A stretch of 35,933 nt of DNA from an uncultured Maritimibacter sp. (lineage in GTDB: Bacteria > Pseudomonadota > Alphaproteobacteria > Rhodobacterales > Rhodobacteraceae), in assembly GCA_913063035.1 (NCBI GenBank), contig CAJXYS010000033.1, forward strand, positions 1 to 35,933. The letters are read 5' to 3'. This document shows, in pieces, positions 15,803-23,913 of this stretch. A program made the translations under genes and the position numbers. The first letter of the stretch is position 1; each line of letters begins with the position of its first letter. Under the pieces are notes generated by a model. It was not told the origin of the DNA and did not search any database. It was given only the letters and a program-made list of their open reading frames with translations.

Positions 15803-18750
15803 GGCCGACCCTCCACTGTTTCAAGTTCGAGGCGCACGCCGCGCCGGGCGAGGACCAGCGCCGCCGGCGTCACCGCCGCGCCGAGCGAGACCGCCGCGCT
15901 GCCCGGGCCGAGCGGTGCGATTCCGAGAAGCCGCCGCAGCGGCGGCACGAAGAAGGGCAGCACGGCCATCCCGGCAGAGGCCAGCACCGCGCCGTCCAGT
16001 GCCCTGTTTTCCAGCAGCCTGCCCGGCTGCAGGTGCCGCACATCGGTCCGCTGGCACATGAGCGTGTAGAGCAGCTGACCGAGGGACAGCGACAGGTAGG
16101 TCATGCCGCGCGTCTCGGGGCCCGGCCCGAAACGGGCCAGCCCGGTGAAGTGCGCCGCCAGCGCCGCCGCCGCGATCGTGCCACCGTCCAGCGTCATGCG
16201 CCGGAAGTCCCGCGGCGGGATGATGGGCGCATCGCGGTCACGCGGCGGGCGCGCCATCGCGTCCGGGTCCGGGTCGGCGAGGGCAAGGCCCAGGCCGGGC
16301 AGAACGTCGCTGACCAGGTTGATCCAGAGAAGCTCCATCGGCGTCTCCAGTTCGCCCGGCCCGTGGGCGGCCTCGGCGATGCCCACCATGATCTCGCTCA
16401 TATTGGTGGTGATCAGGAACTCGAGCGCCCGGCGGATGTTGCGATAGACCGCGCGGCCCTGGCCGATGGCGTCGACCAGCGTCGGCAGCCGGTCGTCGCG
16501 GATCACCACATTGGCCACGTCGCGGGCGAGATCAGTGCCGCTCGCCCCCATGGCGATCCCGACATCGGCGGCCTTGAGCGCCGGGCCGTCATTGACCCCG
16601 TCGCCCGTCATGGCCACCACGCGGCCCTGGGACTGCAGCGCCTGGACGATCGCCAGTTTCTGGTGCGCGCTGACCCGCGAGAAAACATGGCTGCGCCGCG
16701 CGACCTCGCCGAGGAGCGCGGTGTCGAGGCTGGCAACCTCGGGCGAGTCCACGATCCGAAGCGAGCCGCCCCCGGCGAGGTCCAGCTCCTGAGCGATCGC
16801 ACCCGCGGTGGCGGACTGGTCGCCCGTGATCATTACGGTATCGAGTCCCGCGCGGTGCAGCGCCGCGACGAAATCCTTCGCGCCGGGCCGGAGCGGATCG
16901 ACCAGCGCGGCCAGGCCGAGCCAGGTCAGCGCCTCGACCTCCTCCGCGCCCTCGGCCGGGGCTACGTCGCCGCAGGCGAAGGCCAGCACCCGCGCCGGAC
17001 GCGCCGCAAGCCTGTCGTTGAGCGCGAGAATCCGGTCCCGCGTTTCGGCGTCGAGCGCCACGTCGCCTGCGCCGGTGCGGCGATGGCTGCAGCGTGCGAG
17101 GACCTCTTCCGGTGCCCCCTTCACCAGCACGGGCGGCCCGTCGCCGCCGTGGATGGTGGCCATCCAGGGGCGGCTCGCGCTGCGCTCGATGGTGGACCGG
17201 CGCGGCCGCGCCGCCCGCAGACCCTGCACGTCGATGCCCTGCCCGGCAGCATAGTCCATCAACGCGCGTTCGGTGGCCGAGGATCCCGCCGGCCCATCGG
17301 GCGCGGGCACGGCGTCGTTGTTGAGGGCCGCGACTTCGGCGAGAGACGCCAGTGCCCCGGGATCCCCCGGCGCTTCCGGGTCCGGGCCGGTCAGCGCCTC
17401 GACGACCTGCAGCCGGTTGTGGGTCAGCGTCCCGGTCTTGTCGAGGCAGATCACCTGCAATGCGCCGAGGCTTTCCACGGCATCGATCCGGCGGACGAGG
17501 ATACCGCGTCGTTCCATCCGTTTCAGACCAAGCGACATGGTGGTGGTGGCCACCACCGGCAACCCTTCGGGCACGGCCGCGACGGCAAGAGCGAGCGCGT
17601 CCTTGAGGATCGCGGCAAGCCCCACGCCACGCATCCAGCCGATCCCGAAAAAAACGCCGCAGGCCGCGAGCGAGACCTTGGCCAGCAGGCTTCCCAGACG
17701 GTCGAGCTCGGCTTCGACCGGGGCCTTCGGGCGACTGGCGGTCTGGCTCAGCAGGGCAATCCGGGCCGCGGCCGTGTCCCGCCCGGTCGCAACCACCACG
17801 GCCCTGCCGCGGCCCTCGGCCACGAGCGTCCCGGCATGAACCATGGTCGGCCTGTCACCGATGGGCGCCGCCTCGTCGACCTCGGCGTCGGGGTGTTTTC
17901 GGACCGGCAGGGTTTCCCCGGTCAGCGCAGATTCGTCGAGCTTCAGGCGGTCGGCCCGGATCACGCGGGCATCCGCCGCCACCTGCGCGCCGGGATGCAG
18001 CGCGTAGACCTCGCCAGGCGTCATCTCGACCGCCGCAATCGTGACATCGCGCCCGTCGCGGATCACGGTCACGCGCTCGCCGGAACTGTCCATCAGCTTG
18101 TGGATGGCGGCTTCGGCCTGCCCCTCAGTGACGTAACCGAAGACAGCATTCGCGGCCACGACCGACAGCGTGGCGACGGCATCCGCCACGCCGCCCGTCG
18201 CCAGAGAGACCACAGCCGAGCCCCCCAGCATGGCAACGGGCAGGCTTTGGAATTGCTCGCCCAGGAGCGCGACCTGGGACCGGCGCCGGTCCTGGGGCAG
18301 CATGTTGGGCCCGTGCCGGTCGAGACGACGCGCGGCCTCTGCCGCGGACAGCCCCCCGTCCGCATCGCTGCCCATCTCGGCGAGCACGGTATCCGCGGGA
18401 ATGCTGTGCCACGCCGGCCCATCCGACATGGCGCCGGGGTCTCGCGGAACCGTTGGCGCCACGACATCGCCCGAAGCATCGAGCGCCGCGCGCGCGGCCG
18501 CGAGGATTTCACGTTCGGTGATCTCCGGCAGGGCGTGAAGGATCAGGCTCCCGGAGAGCGGCCGCGCCGATGCTCCGCGCACCCAGCCAAGGGCGCCAAG
18601 GCGCTGCGCCACGGCCTCGGCGCGGTCGGGCCGATCGCGCAGCTCCGGGCAGGCCAAGCGCAGCCGACCGCCACGCGTGCGGTGCGCAAGGGTGATCCTG
18701 GACTTGGTGCGCTTCACGGCAGGCTCGGTGATCACTGACAGGGCGACCAT
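15787..18750 (-). CDS. P2-type (Ca2+-ATPase-like) cation pump with N-terminal HMA_2-like domain
   Basis: The protein is 987 aa. An HMA_2-like domain (about 15-90) precedes a standard P-type ATPase: actuator LDESALTGE, phosphorylation DKTGTLT (D437), VKGAPEEVL, ITGDQSATA and TGDGVNDGPALKAADVGIAMG. Ion-site residues resemble SERCA: VPEGLP in M4, NMSEI in M5 and LLWINLVSD in M6, so Ca2+ (or Mn2+) export is the best guess. A cation-transporter N-terminal domain is seen at GLSAAEAARRLDRHGPNMLP. The stop overlaps the MetK-like gene. The start ATG 18750 has only a weak ribosome binding site; a GTG at residue 12 is an alternative. No frameshift is seen. Confidence 0.9.
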   Translation of the reverse strand: MVALSVITEPAVKRTKSRITLAHRTRGGRLRLACPELRDRPDRAEAVAQRLGALGWVRGASARPLSGSLILHALPEITEREILAAARAALDASGDVVAPTVPRDPGAMSDGPAWHSIPADTVLAEMGSDADGGLSAAEAARRLDRHGPNMLPQDRRRSQVALLGEQFQSLPVAMLGGSAVVSLATGGVADAVATLSVVAANAVFGYVTEGQAEAAIHKLMDSSGERVTVIRDGRDVTIAAVEMTPGEVYALHPGAQVAADARVIRADRLKLDESALTGETLPVRKHPDAEVDEAAPIGDRPTMVHAGTLVAEGRGRAVVVATGRDTAAARIALLSQTASRPKAPVEAELDRLGSLLAKVSLAACGVFFGIGWMRGVGLAAILKDALALAVAAVPEGLPVVATTTMSLGLKRMERRGILVRRIDAVESLGALQVICLDKTGTLTHNRLQVVEALTGPDPEAPGDPGALASLAEVAALNNDAVPAPDGPAGSSATERALMDYAAGQGIDVQGLRAARPRRSTIERSASRPWMATIHGGDGPPVLVKGAPEEVLARCSHRRTGAGDVALDAETRDRILALNDRLAARPARVLAFACGDVAPAEGAEEVEALTWLGLAALVDPLRPGAKDFVAALHRAGLDTVMITGDQSATAGAIAQELDLAGGGSLRIVDSPEVASLDTALLGEVARRSHVFSRVSAHQKLAIVQALQSQGRVVAMTGDGVNDGPALKAADVGIAMGASGTDLARDVANVVIRDDRLPTLVDAIGQGRAVYRNIRRALEFLITTNMSEIMVGIAEAAHGPGELETPMELLWINLVSDVLPGLGLALADPDPDAMARPPRDRDAPIIPPRDFRRMTLDGGTIAAAALAAHFTGLARFGPGPETRGMTYLSLSLGQLLYTLMCQRTDVRHLQPGRLLENRALDGAVLASAGMAVLPFFVPPLRRLLGIAPLGPGSAAVSLGAAVTPAALVLARRGVRLELETVEGRPCETS

Positions 18751-18900
18751 GGCAGGCCGCGCACCGGCCGGCCTTGATGCGTGTCAAGAAATCCCGGGCC
18801 ATGTCGACATTGCGTGCTACCGCCGAGGGTTCGGACCCCGGCGGACCCGAATTAGGCAGGTCGCTTCAACCCCGTGCGGTCCACGTCGAGCACGGGCGTT
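18751..18900. other. Upstream region of P-type ATPase
   Basis: This short region lies between the minus-strand ATPase start and the end of a small minus-strand gene. It should hold the ATPase promoter, but no clear box is seen. No gene is recognised. Confidence 0.35.
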
Positions 18901-19119
18901 TCAGGTATCGGTGCTGAGCCCTGTTTGCGCATTCTGACGCGCCGCGATCCATGACATGATGACAGCCGGCCGTGCGCCAGAGTATTGGACATTGGCCTTC
19001 GGATCCAAACGGTCTCTATGAGGATCGAAGGGTCTCGGAATGTCCTTTGGACGCGCGACCCAGACATGCTCGATGAAACCGTCGCCATCTGTTTCGGCAA
19101 TGTAGATTGTCGTGCTCAT
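18901..19119 (-). CDS. Small hypothetical protein
   Basis: The protein is 72 aa, starting MSTTIYIAETDGDGFIEHVW. The start follows a G-rich stretch (GGCAGGGG) that can act as ribosome binding site. There is no signal peptide; the sequence is polar with a short hydrophobic AVIMSWIAAR near the end. Amino-acid composition looks like a real protein rather than a shadow of another frame. It opens the lower-GC block of small minus-strand genes. No family is recognised. Confidence 0.5.
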   Translation of the reverse strand: MSTTIYIAETDGDGFIEHVWVARPKDIPRPFDPHRDRLDPKANVQYSGARPAVIMSWIAARQNAQTGLSTDT

Positions 19120-19217
19120 CCCCTGCCGCCCCCAGCCAAGATCACAGAATTACGACAGCAGCGAGACGCAGGAGTCAAGCTACGGCCCGCGATTCGGGAG
19201 AGCAGGCAACGGTTCGC

Positions 19218-19520
19218 CTACAGCACGTGATCCTTCACGTCGGGAAGTGATACATTTTCGTCGAGAACATCAAGTGGCTGCCAGGCTTGGTCTCGCTCGT
19301 CATCCGTAAGATCGGCTCGGTTGATGATCCCCTCAAGTGTCGCGATAGCGTCGTTGGTCTCGGCGCAATCGATATCGGCGTTCACTGGATGGTTTGTGTC
19401 AGTGGCGACCAGCCCGTCGAGGGCTTGGCGTCTGTCTCTACGGCGGCCGCGAAGAAAACCGATCAAGTAGGCCAGAAAGACCACCAGAGTTGCCGCTGCC
19501 AGATAGGAATGCCGTTCCAT
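19218..19520 (-). CDS. Small single-pass membrane protein
   Basis: The protein is 100 aa. Residues about 5-24 (SYLAAATLVVFLAYLIGFLRG) are a transmembrane helix followed by RGRRRDRRQ, so the C-terminus is probably cytosolic by the positive-inside rule. The remaining 65 residues are acidic (ADIDCAETNDAIATLEGIIN). It resembles small SHOCT- or DUF-type membrane proteins in layout, but no family is recognised. No strong ribosome binding site is visible. It lies between two other small minus-strand genes. Confidence 0.5.
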   Translation of the reverse strand: MERHSYLAAATLVVFLAYLIGFLRGRRRDRRQALDGLVATDTNHPVNADIDCAETNDAIATLEGIINRADLTDDERDQAWQPLDVLDENVSLPDVKDHVL

Positions 19521-19647
19521 CTCGAAGTGTCGTCTTCAGGGCTTCGGCTTGACAGCATCCCGGTCTCTCCCTGAGGAGGATCTTTTCCGTACGAGACAGC
19601 CCCACTTGTAGCAACTATGCATCAATTCATCCTGGGTGGGCAGAGCG

Positions 19648-19965
19648 TCACCCCTCTTCAGTCCTTATCCGAAACTTTTCCTTCTGAGCCTCTGTCCATT
19701 TGGGTGATGCCCGGAAATACTCTTTCCCCGCGTCGTCTTTGTACAAGGGCGCCCTTTGCTTTGATGACTTGGGCTGTGCCTCAGATTTCGTACGTTTGCC
19801 AAAGAGTTCGGAAATACTGGTGCCGAGGGACACCGCATAGTCCTCGACCTTTTTCCGCAATTCATTCAGCCTTTGGGCTTCTTTCCTGGCGAGTTCCCTG
19901 GCCACATCGCGTGCGTGAGCTTCCAACTCCTGCACCGACATCTCCGTCAAGTCTTTCTTGGTCAT
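19648..19965 (-). CDS. H-NS family nucleoid protein (HvrA/H-NS type)
   Basis: The protein is 105 aa. Residues 8-45 (MSVQELEAHARDVARELARK) form the oligomerising coiled coil typical of short H-NS homologues. The C-terminal DNA-binding part PLYKDDAGKEYFRASPKW (73-90) followed by TEAQKEKF matches the conserved Histone_HNS core, in the alphaproteobacterial variant. Such proteins bind AT-rich DNA and silence horizontally acquired genes; in Rhodobacter, HvrA regulates photosynthesis and other genes. Its placement inside the AT-richer part of a mobile island suggests it could silence the cargo or other loci, which is inference. Confidence 0.85.
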   Translation of the reverse strand: MTKKDLTEMSVQELEAHARDVARELARKEAQRLNELRKKVEDYAVSLGTSISELFGKRTKSEAQPKSSKQRAPLYKDDAGKEYFRASPKWTEAQKEKFRIRTEEG

Positions 19966-20275
19966 CAGTTTCTTCCATGTATGGCCAAATGCAATGTTTG
20001 AGTGGTCTTGAACGCCACGCCAGAAAAACGTTCACCTGCGACAAAGACCCGGAGGGCTTTCCAATCGGCGCACCCGAACCATTCTTCCACCGATCAGATC
20101 TCGAATTATACTTGATCCTACGAGCCCCCATATGGGAATCCTAAGTGCGGATGGTGGCTCTTGCGACAAAAAACTGTTGGGCGCTTCGTCTGCCATCCCT
20201 TAGCCTGACAGGCATGGCGCAACGCCGATATCTTGGAACAGGGTGAAGGCCCTTCCCAGTTTCTACACTGAACGA
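19966..20275. other. Intergenic region with orphan leader copy
   Basis: This contains the divergent upstream region of the H-NS-like gene and, on the plus strand, copy B of the leader at 20161-20248. No protein of credible length is encoded on the plus strand; a GTG-initiated frame after the leader would give only about 26 codons. Confidence 0.45.
20161..20248 (+). promoter_or_regulatory. Duplicated leader/promoter, copy B (orphan)
   Basis: TTGCGACAA at 20161, TTGGGC (20177-20182), N17, TTAGCC (20200-20205) and ACGCCGATATC line up with copy A at 13800-13887 along the whole length, roughly three quarters identical by eye. No counterpart of the gene at 13888 follows; instead the convergent gene at 20276 ends here. 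It is probably a relic of a duplication whose gene was lost, or drives a short RNA. Confidence 0.45.
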
Positions 20276-20626
20276 TCAATGGTGCGCGACGAAGGCCGAG
20301 ACCATGAGAAACCAGCTCCATGAAACCAGCCCGATGGCCACGTTCAGGACTCCGAGAGATGCTGTGATCGCCAATCTCTTCTTGTTTACGCCAGTTACGA
20401 AATAGGCTCGGAAGGTAACGCCCAGACAAAGCAAGCCGGCCGGAAGTGACAGGTAAAGACCGGTCGTGAAAGCCAAGTTTTCCGGAACAACTGAAATGCT
20501 TTCTGGGTTCTGGGCCAATAGCCCCCAGCCTCCGCAGACAAGCAAAATAAGCAACGGAAGCGCCCCTATAGTCAGAGCCCCCCGGACGAGGCTCAAATCC
20601 GTCCCGCGCTCGATACCGTTCTTCAC
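20276..20626 (-). CDS. Small multi-pass membrane protein
   Basis: The protein is 116 aa from GTG 20626, preferred because AAAGGA lies 6 nt upstream; a GTG at 20725 with GAGGA upstream would extend it by 33 polar residues. Three hydrophobic segments are visible (ALTIGALPLLILLVCGG, LYLSLPAGLLCLGVTF, LAITASLGVLNVAIGL with VSWSWFLMVSAFV). No family is recognised. It lies just downstream of, and in the same direction as, the 20734-21588 gene, so the two probably form an operon. Confidence 0.6.
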   Translation of the reverse strand: MKNGIERGTDLSLVRGALTIGALPLLILLVCGGWGLLAQNPESISVVPENLAFTTGLYLSLPAGLLCLGVTFRAYFVTGVNKKRLAITASLGVLNVAIGLVSWSWFLMVSAFVAHH

Positions 20627-20733
20627 CGTCTTTCCTTTGTGATGGGCCAATCGGCTTTTTTGCGTTCGACGCGGTACGCTTTTGGCCGGGTACGACTGGC
20701 GAGCGCTTAGATGCAATCGAGTCACCAGAATCC

Positions 20734-21588
20734 TCAGTAATGGATCGCTCCATCCGGTCCGATTCTGAAGCGAACCGTGAAGGGCGCGGCATTGCGAACA
20801 AGAAACTGGGAGTCTCCGCGTGCCAGCAGGCTGCGCTCAGCCTCCGGCAGCATTGCGAGATCCTTTTCGCTGAACTGGGGAGCAAGCTTAACACGGATTT
20901 CAAACGGTTCGTCCACTATCACGCCACCACCCGTCAGATGCATATCTCTATAGCTTTGGGCGAGTTCATCGAGGGAAAAGGCAACGGCCACCTCGTCGCG
21001 CCCTGCGCTAAGATTCAAGATCTGTTCCCCAGCCAAAAGGACGCGATCGTAACTTGAGCTTTGCACTTGCCAGATCAGTTTGTAGGGACCGACGCGGCGC
21101 CCAATGATCTGAACACCGGCTCGGAATTGTCCCTCGTCACCGCGGATTATCTCGATCTGAGTGGGCCGGTGGCGTGTGTCCAGTAGCCCAGCGAAAAAGG
21201 CATTACGCTGAGCGTGGATTTCGGCTGCACTCTCTCGATCCAGCTTGCCCTGAAACAGCACGAGGCACAGCCCGAGGATCATTCCCAGCGGGGTAATCGT
21301 GACCCAAACCGCTTTTCGCCTTTCGAGCTTGCTGTTCTGCCCACGGCGCGCCTCTGTCTCCTGCCCGTGGCGGTATGCGAAAATGATACAGCATGTCGAA
21401 GTAATTGCACCCGCTGAAATTCCGATGGCCGGGATTATCCATCCAGTTTCTGACGGCCAAGGATTATCCCCATAGAGCCAAATCCAAGTGGCACCCAGAG
21501 CGGCACCCAGCACGGAGTAAGTAGCGACGGGGCCAAGGACCAGAGCCCATGCGACGCCTGCAATCAAGTAGCGATGCCGGAGCTTCAA
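20734..21588 (-). CDS. Membrane protein with large extracytoplasmic domain, unknown function
   Basis: The protein is 284 aa. Hydrophobic segments are at about 8-30 (YLIAGVAWALVLGPVATYSV), 48-68 (GWIIPAIGISAGAITSTC) and 95-112 (ITPLGMILGLCLVLF). The remaining 170 residues are soluble, probably periplasmic, with beta-rich stretches (QFRAGVQIIGRRVGPYKLIWQV; PFEIRVKLAPQFSEKDL; FTVRFRIGPDGAIHY). This layout recalls FixH/CtaG-like or immunoglobulin-like membrane proteins, but the match is not good enough to name. It is divergent from the exported protein gene at 21685. Confidence 0.62.
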   Translation of the reverse strand: MKLRHRYLIAGVAWALVLGPVATYSVLGAALGATWIWLYGDNPWPSETGWIIPAIGISAGAITSTCCIIFAYRHGQETEARRGQNSKLERRKAVWVTITPLGMILGLCLVLFQGKLDRESAAEIHAQRNAFFAGLLDTRHRPTQIEIIRGDEGQFRAGVQIIGRRVGPYKLIWQVQSSSYDRVLLAGEQILNLSAGRDEVAVAFSLDELAQSYRDMHLTGGGVIVDEPFEIRVKLAPQFSEKDLAMLPEAERSLLARGDSQFLVRNAAPFTVRFRIGPDGAIHY

Positions 21589-21684
21589 TAGTCTCGTCTC
21601 CTCATCAGATAGATCGGACGTTTCCTGAATAACCTGATACGAGTAGCGTCGTATTTAAGCAGCATACGATATTGGCAGACACCA

Positions 21685-22329
21685 ATGAGGAATACCATTT
21701 TCGCTGTCTCCTGGACGATAACAATTGGCGCCTTCGCATGTAGCGTCGGCCTATTTGACAGCGCGTCTGCGGAGCCCGTCGTCTTTCGCTTCGACGCTGA
21801 GCAGTCAGGCGTACCGATCCCTCCACCCGAAGGCTCGTTGGCAGCGGAAGCTGGGACCCTACCGAGGATCTCAGGCAAATTCGGCTTTGAGAGCAATGCG
21901 CCGTTAGCGGCCCAAGCCGAACTGCCCGGCCGCGTGGCGTTCGGCGACTATAACACCGGATTCCTTTTTCTCGATTCGATGGATATCGGCAGGGTTCCGG
22001 GAAATATCCACGTTCAGGTGACCGATGGTGCGACCAACGTGAATGATCCTCGGTTGACCATCGTCGATGAGGTCACGCTCAGCACCCGTGCAATATCCAC
22101 TGTGACGCCGATTGACGCGGTGACCCTGCGGCTGCGGTATCTCGACGCCGAGCAATTGCAGGGCGTGGAATTGCCGCATGCGCTGGACAGCGATGACATC
22201 GAGAAGGTTAGCCTGACTTTCAGTACACGGATTGATGGAATGAGCAATCGTGCGAAAGGTGAAACCGCGACAGGCGATCTTCTTGGCTTGGTACATTTTG
22301 AAGTTACCGTGATCGAACGCATAGAGTAA
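21685..22329 (+). CDS. Exported protein of unknown function
   Basis: The protein is 214 aa with a signal peptide (RNTIFAVSWTITIGAFACSV, cleavage near SASAEP). The mature protein is beta-rich and acidic (VVFRFDAEQSGVPIPPPEG, VAFGDYNTGFLFLDSMDI, DAVTLRLRYLDAEQLQGVEL, GLVHFEVTVIERIE), which suggests a single beta-sandwich domain. Only the mature N-terminus repeats a Pro motif. No conserved catalytic pattern is seen. Ribosome binding is weak. It lies in the lower-GC cargo block and has no operon partner in the same direction. Confidence 0.6.
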   Translation: MRNTIFAVSWTITIGAFACSVGLFDSASAEPVVFRFDAEQSGVPIPPPEGSLAAEAGTLPRISGKFGFESNAPLAAQAELPGRVAFGDYNTGFLFLDSMDIGRVPGNIHVQVTDGATNVNDPRLTIVDEVTLSTRAISTVTPIDAVTLRLRYLDAEQLQGVELPHALDSDDIEKVSLTFSTRIDGMSNRAKGETATGDLLGLVHFEVTVIERIE

Positions 22330-22685
22330 TACTTCGCACGGGCTGCTGGGAGTGTGACGGTTCGAACTCTGCTCTACGACTGAGGCACCCGAGTACCTGT
22401 TCGCCCGGTCACGTAAGATTAGCCTTCAGGTCGGTTTCATCCGCCATGACGGCCTCGCGCGGCGCGAAATGCGGTGGAAATAAACGAGGCCGTGGCGACA
22501 CGGACAACCTTCAATCTAAGTGAGCAGTGCAGGCGGCGCCATTGTTCAGATGTTCCCTTAACCTGTTTTTTACGGTGAAAGCTGCCAAGACCGTTTCTGG
22601 AGTAAAATCAGATGCTTGCAACTCGTGACGGAAAGTTATCGGGCACGACTTTCCGTGACTGCTTTCTCAAATCATCTATAACCTA
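22330..22685. other. Intergenic region before the TniQ relic
   Basis: No gene is recognised. Near 22355-22395 the minus strand reads like a tRNA D-arm next to a TPsiC-like GTTCGAACC, without anticodon arm (see findings). CGGAAAGT at 22629-22636 and ACTTTCCG at 22648-22655 form an inverted repeat with no T-run. The missing 5-prime part of the tniQ relic would be expected here, but no TniQ zinc-finger domain can be read. Confidence 0.45.
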
Positions 22686-23631
22686 ATGATTTTCAATATA
22701 AAAACCCTTGACGGACGTGAACCCGGTAGCAAGTTGTTCGGCATTCCTGTCGATGCGCGGCGGCGTCATTCGCTTGCCAGCCTGTCGCGATCTACCAGGG
22801 TTCACCAGGCAACCCTGCGCCGGGCGCTGAAACTCACCGGCGTTCTTCACGCTGATGTTGACGCCGACTACAGATTTACCGTCGATGCAGGGCAGGGGGA
22901 AAAGCTGGCCTATCGCATTCGCAATTCTATTCCGATCAGCAAGATTCCGGATTACCTGAACTGCAATCGGACCCAGGCCCAAATGCTCGTGAAGCGTGGG
23001 TTCGTATCTCAGCTGGTGCCGGGTCTCGGGCGTGGCGGCGGCGTCCTAACCAAGGTGGCCCTGGGAGACCTCGATGATTTTATCTCTCGCTATCGGGCGA
23101 ATGGGATACCGGTGTGCCAGGCGGGCGATGGGATGATTGACGCCATCACTGCGTCGGAGGTCGTGAAGATTCCGGTCATGGACATCGTTCAGCTTGTTCT
23201 GGATTGCAAACTGACATCGGTTGAACTCTTGCCCGAGAAGCTGGGATTTCGGTCGGTACTTATTTCCGCGGGAAGTCCGCTCGGTTGTCTCGCTGGTCGA
23301 ATGCAGGATCGGTTTATCCGCACACGATGTTGCCGCCCGGCTCGGGATCTTCCCATTTGGTGTCATGCATCTTCGGACGAAATTAGACAGATCGGGCCGT
23401 CCGTTTCTACCGCCGATCGAAACCGTGAACTCAAATGGCACTGTTCGACATCGTTTCGCGGAGAAAGAGGTGAAACGGTTCCAGGCAGATTATGTGACGC
23501 TTTCGGACCTCGCCAAGGAGAGGGGCCAGAGTGCAAAGGCAACCGCGAGGGAGTTGCGAAACCTTGATATCAAGCCGATTATGAGACGGGAACTCCTGAA
23601 CGCTGCGATCTACAGGCGTGCCGATTTGTAG
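22686..23631 (+). pseudogene. Truncated, frameshifted TniQ/TnsD C-terminal region
   Basis: Two overlapping frames, 22686-23567 (5-prime part) and 23221-23631 (3-prime part), together align with the C-terminal half of the intact TniQ at 5647-7497. Matches include LASLSRSTRVHQATLRRAL against DLSREHGVHYLTLRKIL; KIPDYLNCNRTQAQMLVKRG against RLPQYMDATRGQVSILIETG; and a final YVTLSDLAKERG...AIYRRADL against YVTLNALSSG...TLYRRADI. The shift, which can be scored as +1, lies near 23240-23300. The N-terminal TniQ zinc-finger domain is absent. As in the intact gene, it is followed by a terminator and a repeat region, so it marks the end of a decayed or partly deleted Tn7-like element. Identity is low, so it is a relative and not a recent copy. 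Confidence 0.8.
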
Positions 23632-23660
23632 GCCTAATTCCCCCAAGACTTGCCGATCAT

Positions 23661-23685
23661 AGCCGCCCAACCGGGCGGCTTTTTT
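23661..23685 (+). terminator. Intrinsic terminator after the TniQ relic
   Basis: AGCCGCCC at 23661-23668 and GGGCGGCT at 23673-23680 form an 8-bp stem with an AACC loop and are followed by a run of T to 23685. Position and stem sequence parallel the terminator behind the intact tniQ. Confidence 0.88.
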
Positions 23686-23699
23686 GTTGGCTGATGCCT

Positions 23700-23842
23700 G
23701 TGTGGCAAGACTATTCCCGATTTTGCGTGGCAAAGCATTACGGCACCGCGTGGCAATAACGCCCGCAAATTCTGAGATCGCAAAAACTTGCCCCCTGATT
23801 TTATTGGATTTTTTCTATTTCAGATTTCGCGTTTGGCATAAC
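23700..23842. repeat. Repeat array at the right edge of the island, candidate transposon end
   Basis: Three GTGGCAA sites at 23702-23708, 23727-23733 and 23750-23756 are spaced 25 and 23 bp, two of them preceded by GC (GCGTGGCA). TTTGGCATAAC follows at 23832-23842. The inverse of the last (GTTATGCCAAA) is at 7683-7693, and the inverse of CGCGTGGCA is at 7708-7716. About 22-bp spaced repeats in an AT-rich zone are typical of TnsB-binding arrays at Tn7-like ends. Immediately outside, the base composition changes to the GC-rich thiamine operon. Confidence 0.5.
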
Positions 23843-23913
23843 AATAGCTGCTCTGACACCGCACGTCGCGGCCCGGGCAAGGGGCGGATGGCCGGCGCCG
23901 CCGTTCCGCGTGC

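Noticed and set aside
16033-18738. Long plus-strand frame (901 codons)
   Set aside because: Antisense to the P-type ATPase, which has all catalytic motifs; the plus-strand translation is His/Arg/Gly-rich without domains.
22629-22655. Inverted repeat CGGAAAGT/ACTTTCCG as a terminator
   Set aside because: Stem is only 8 bp and no T-run follows; may be a protein site or chance.
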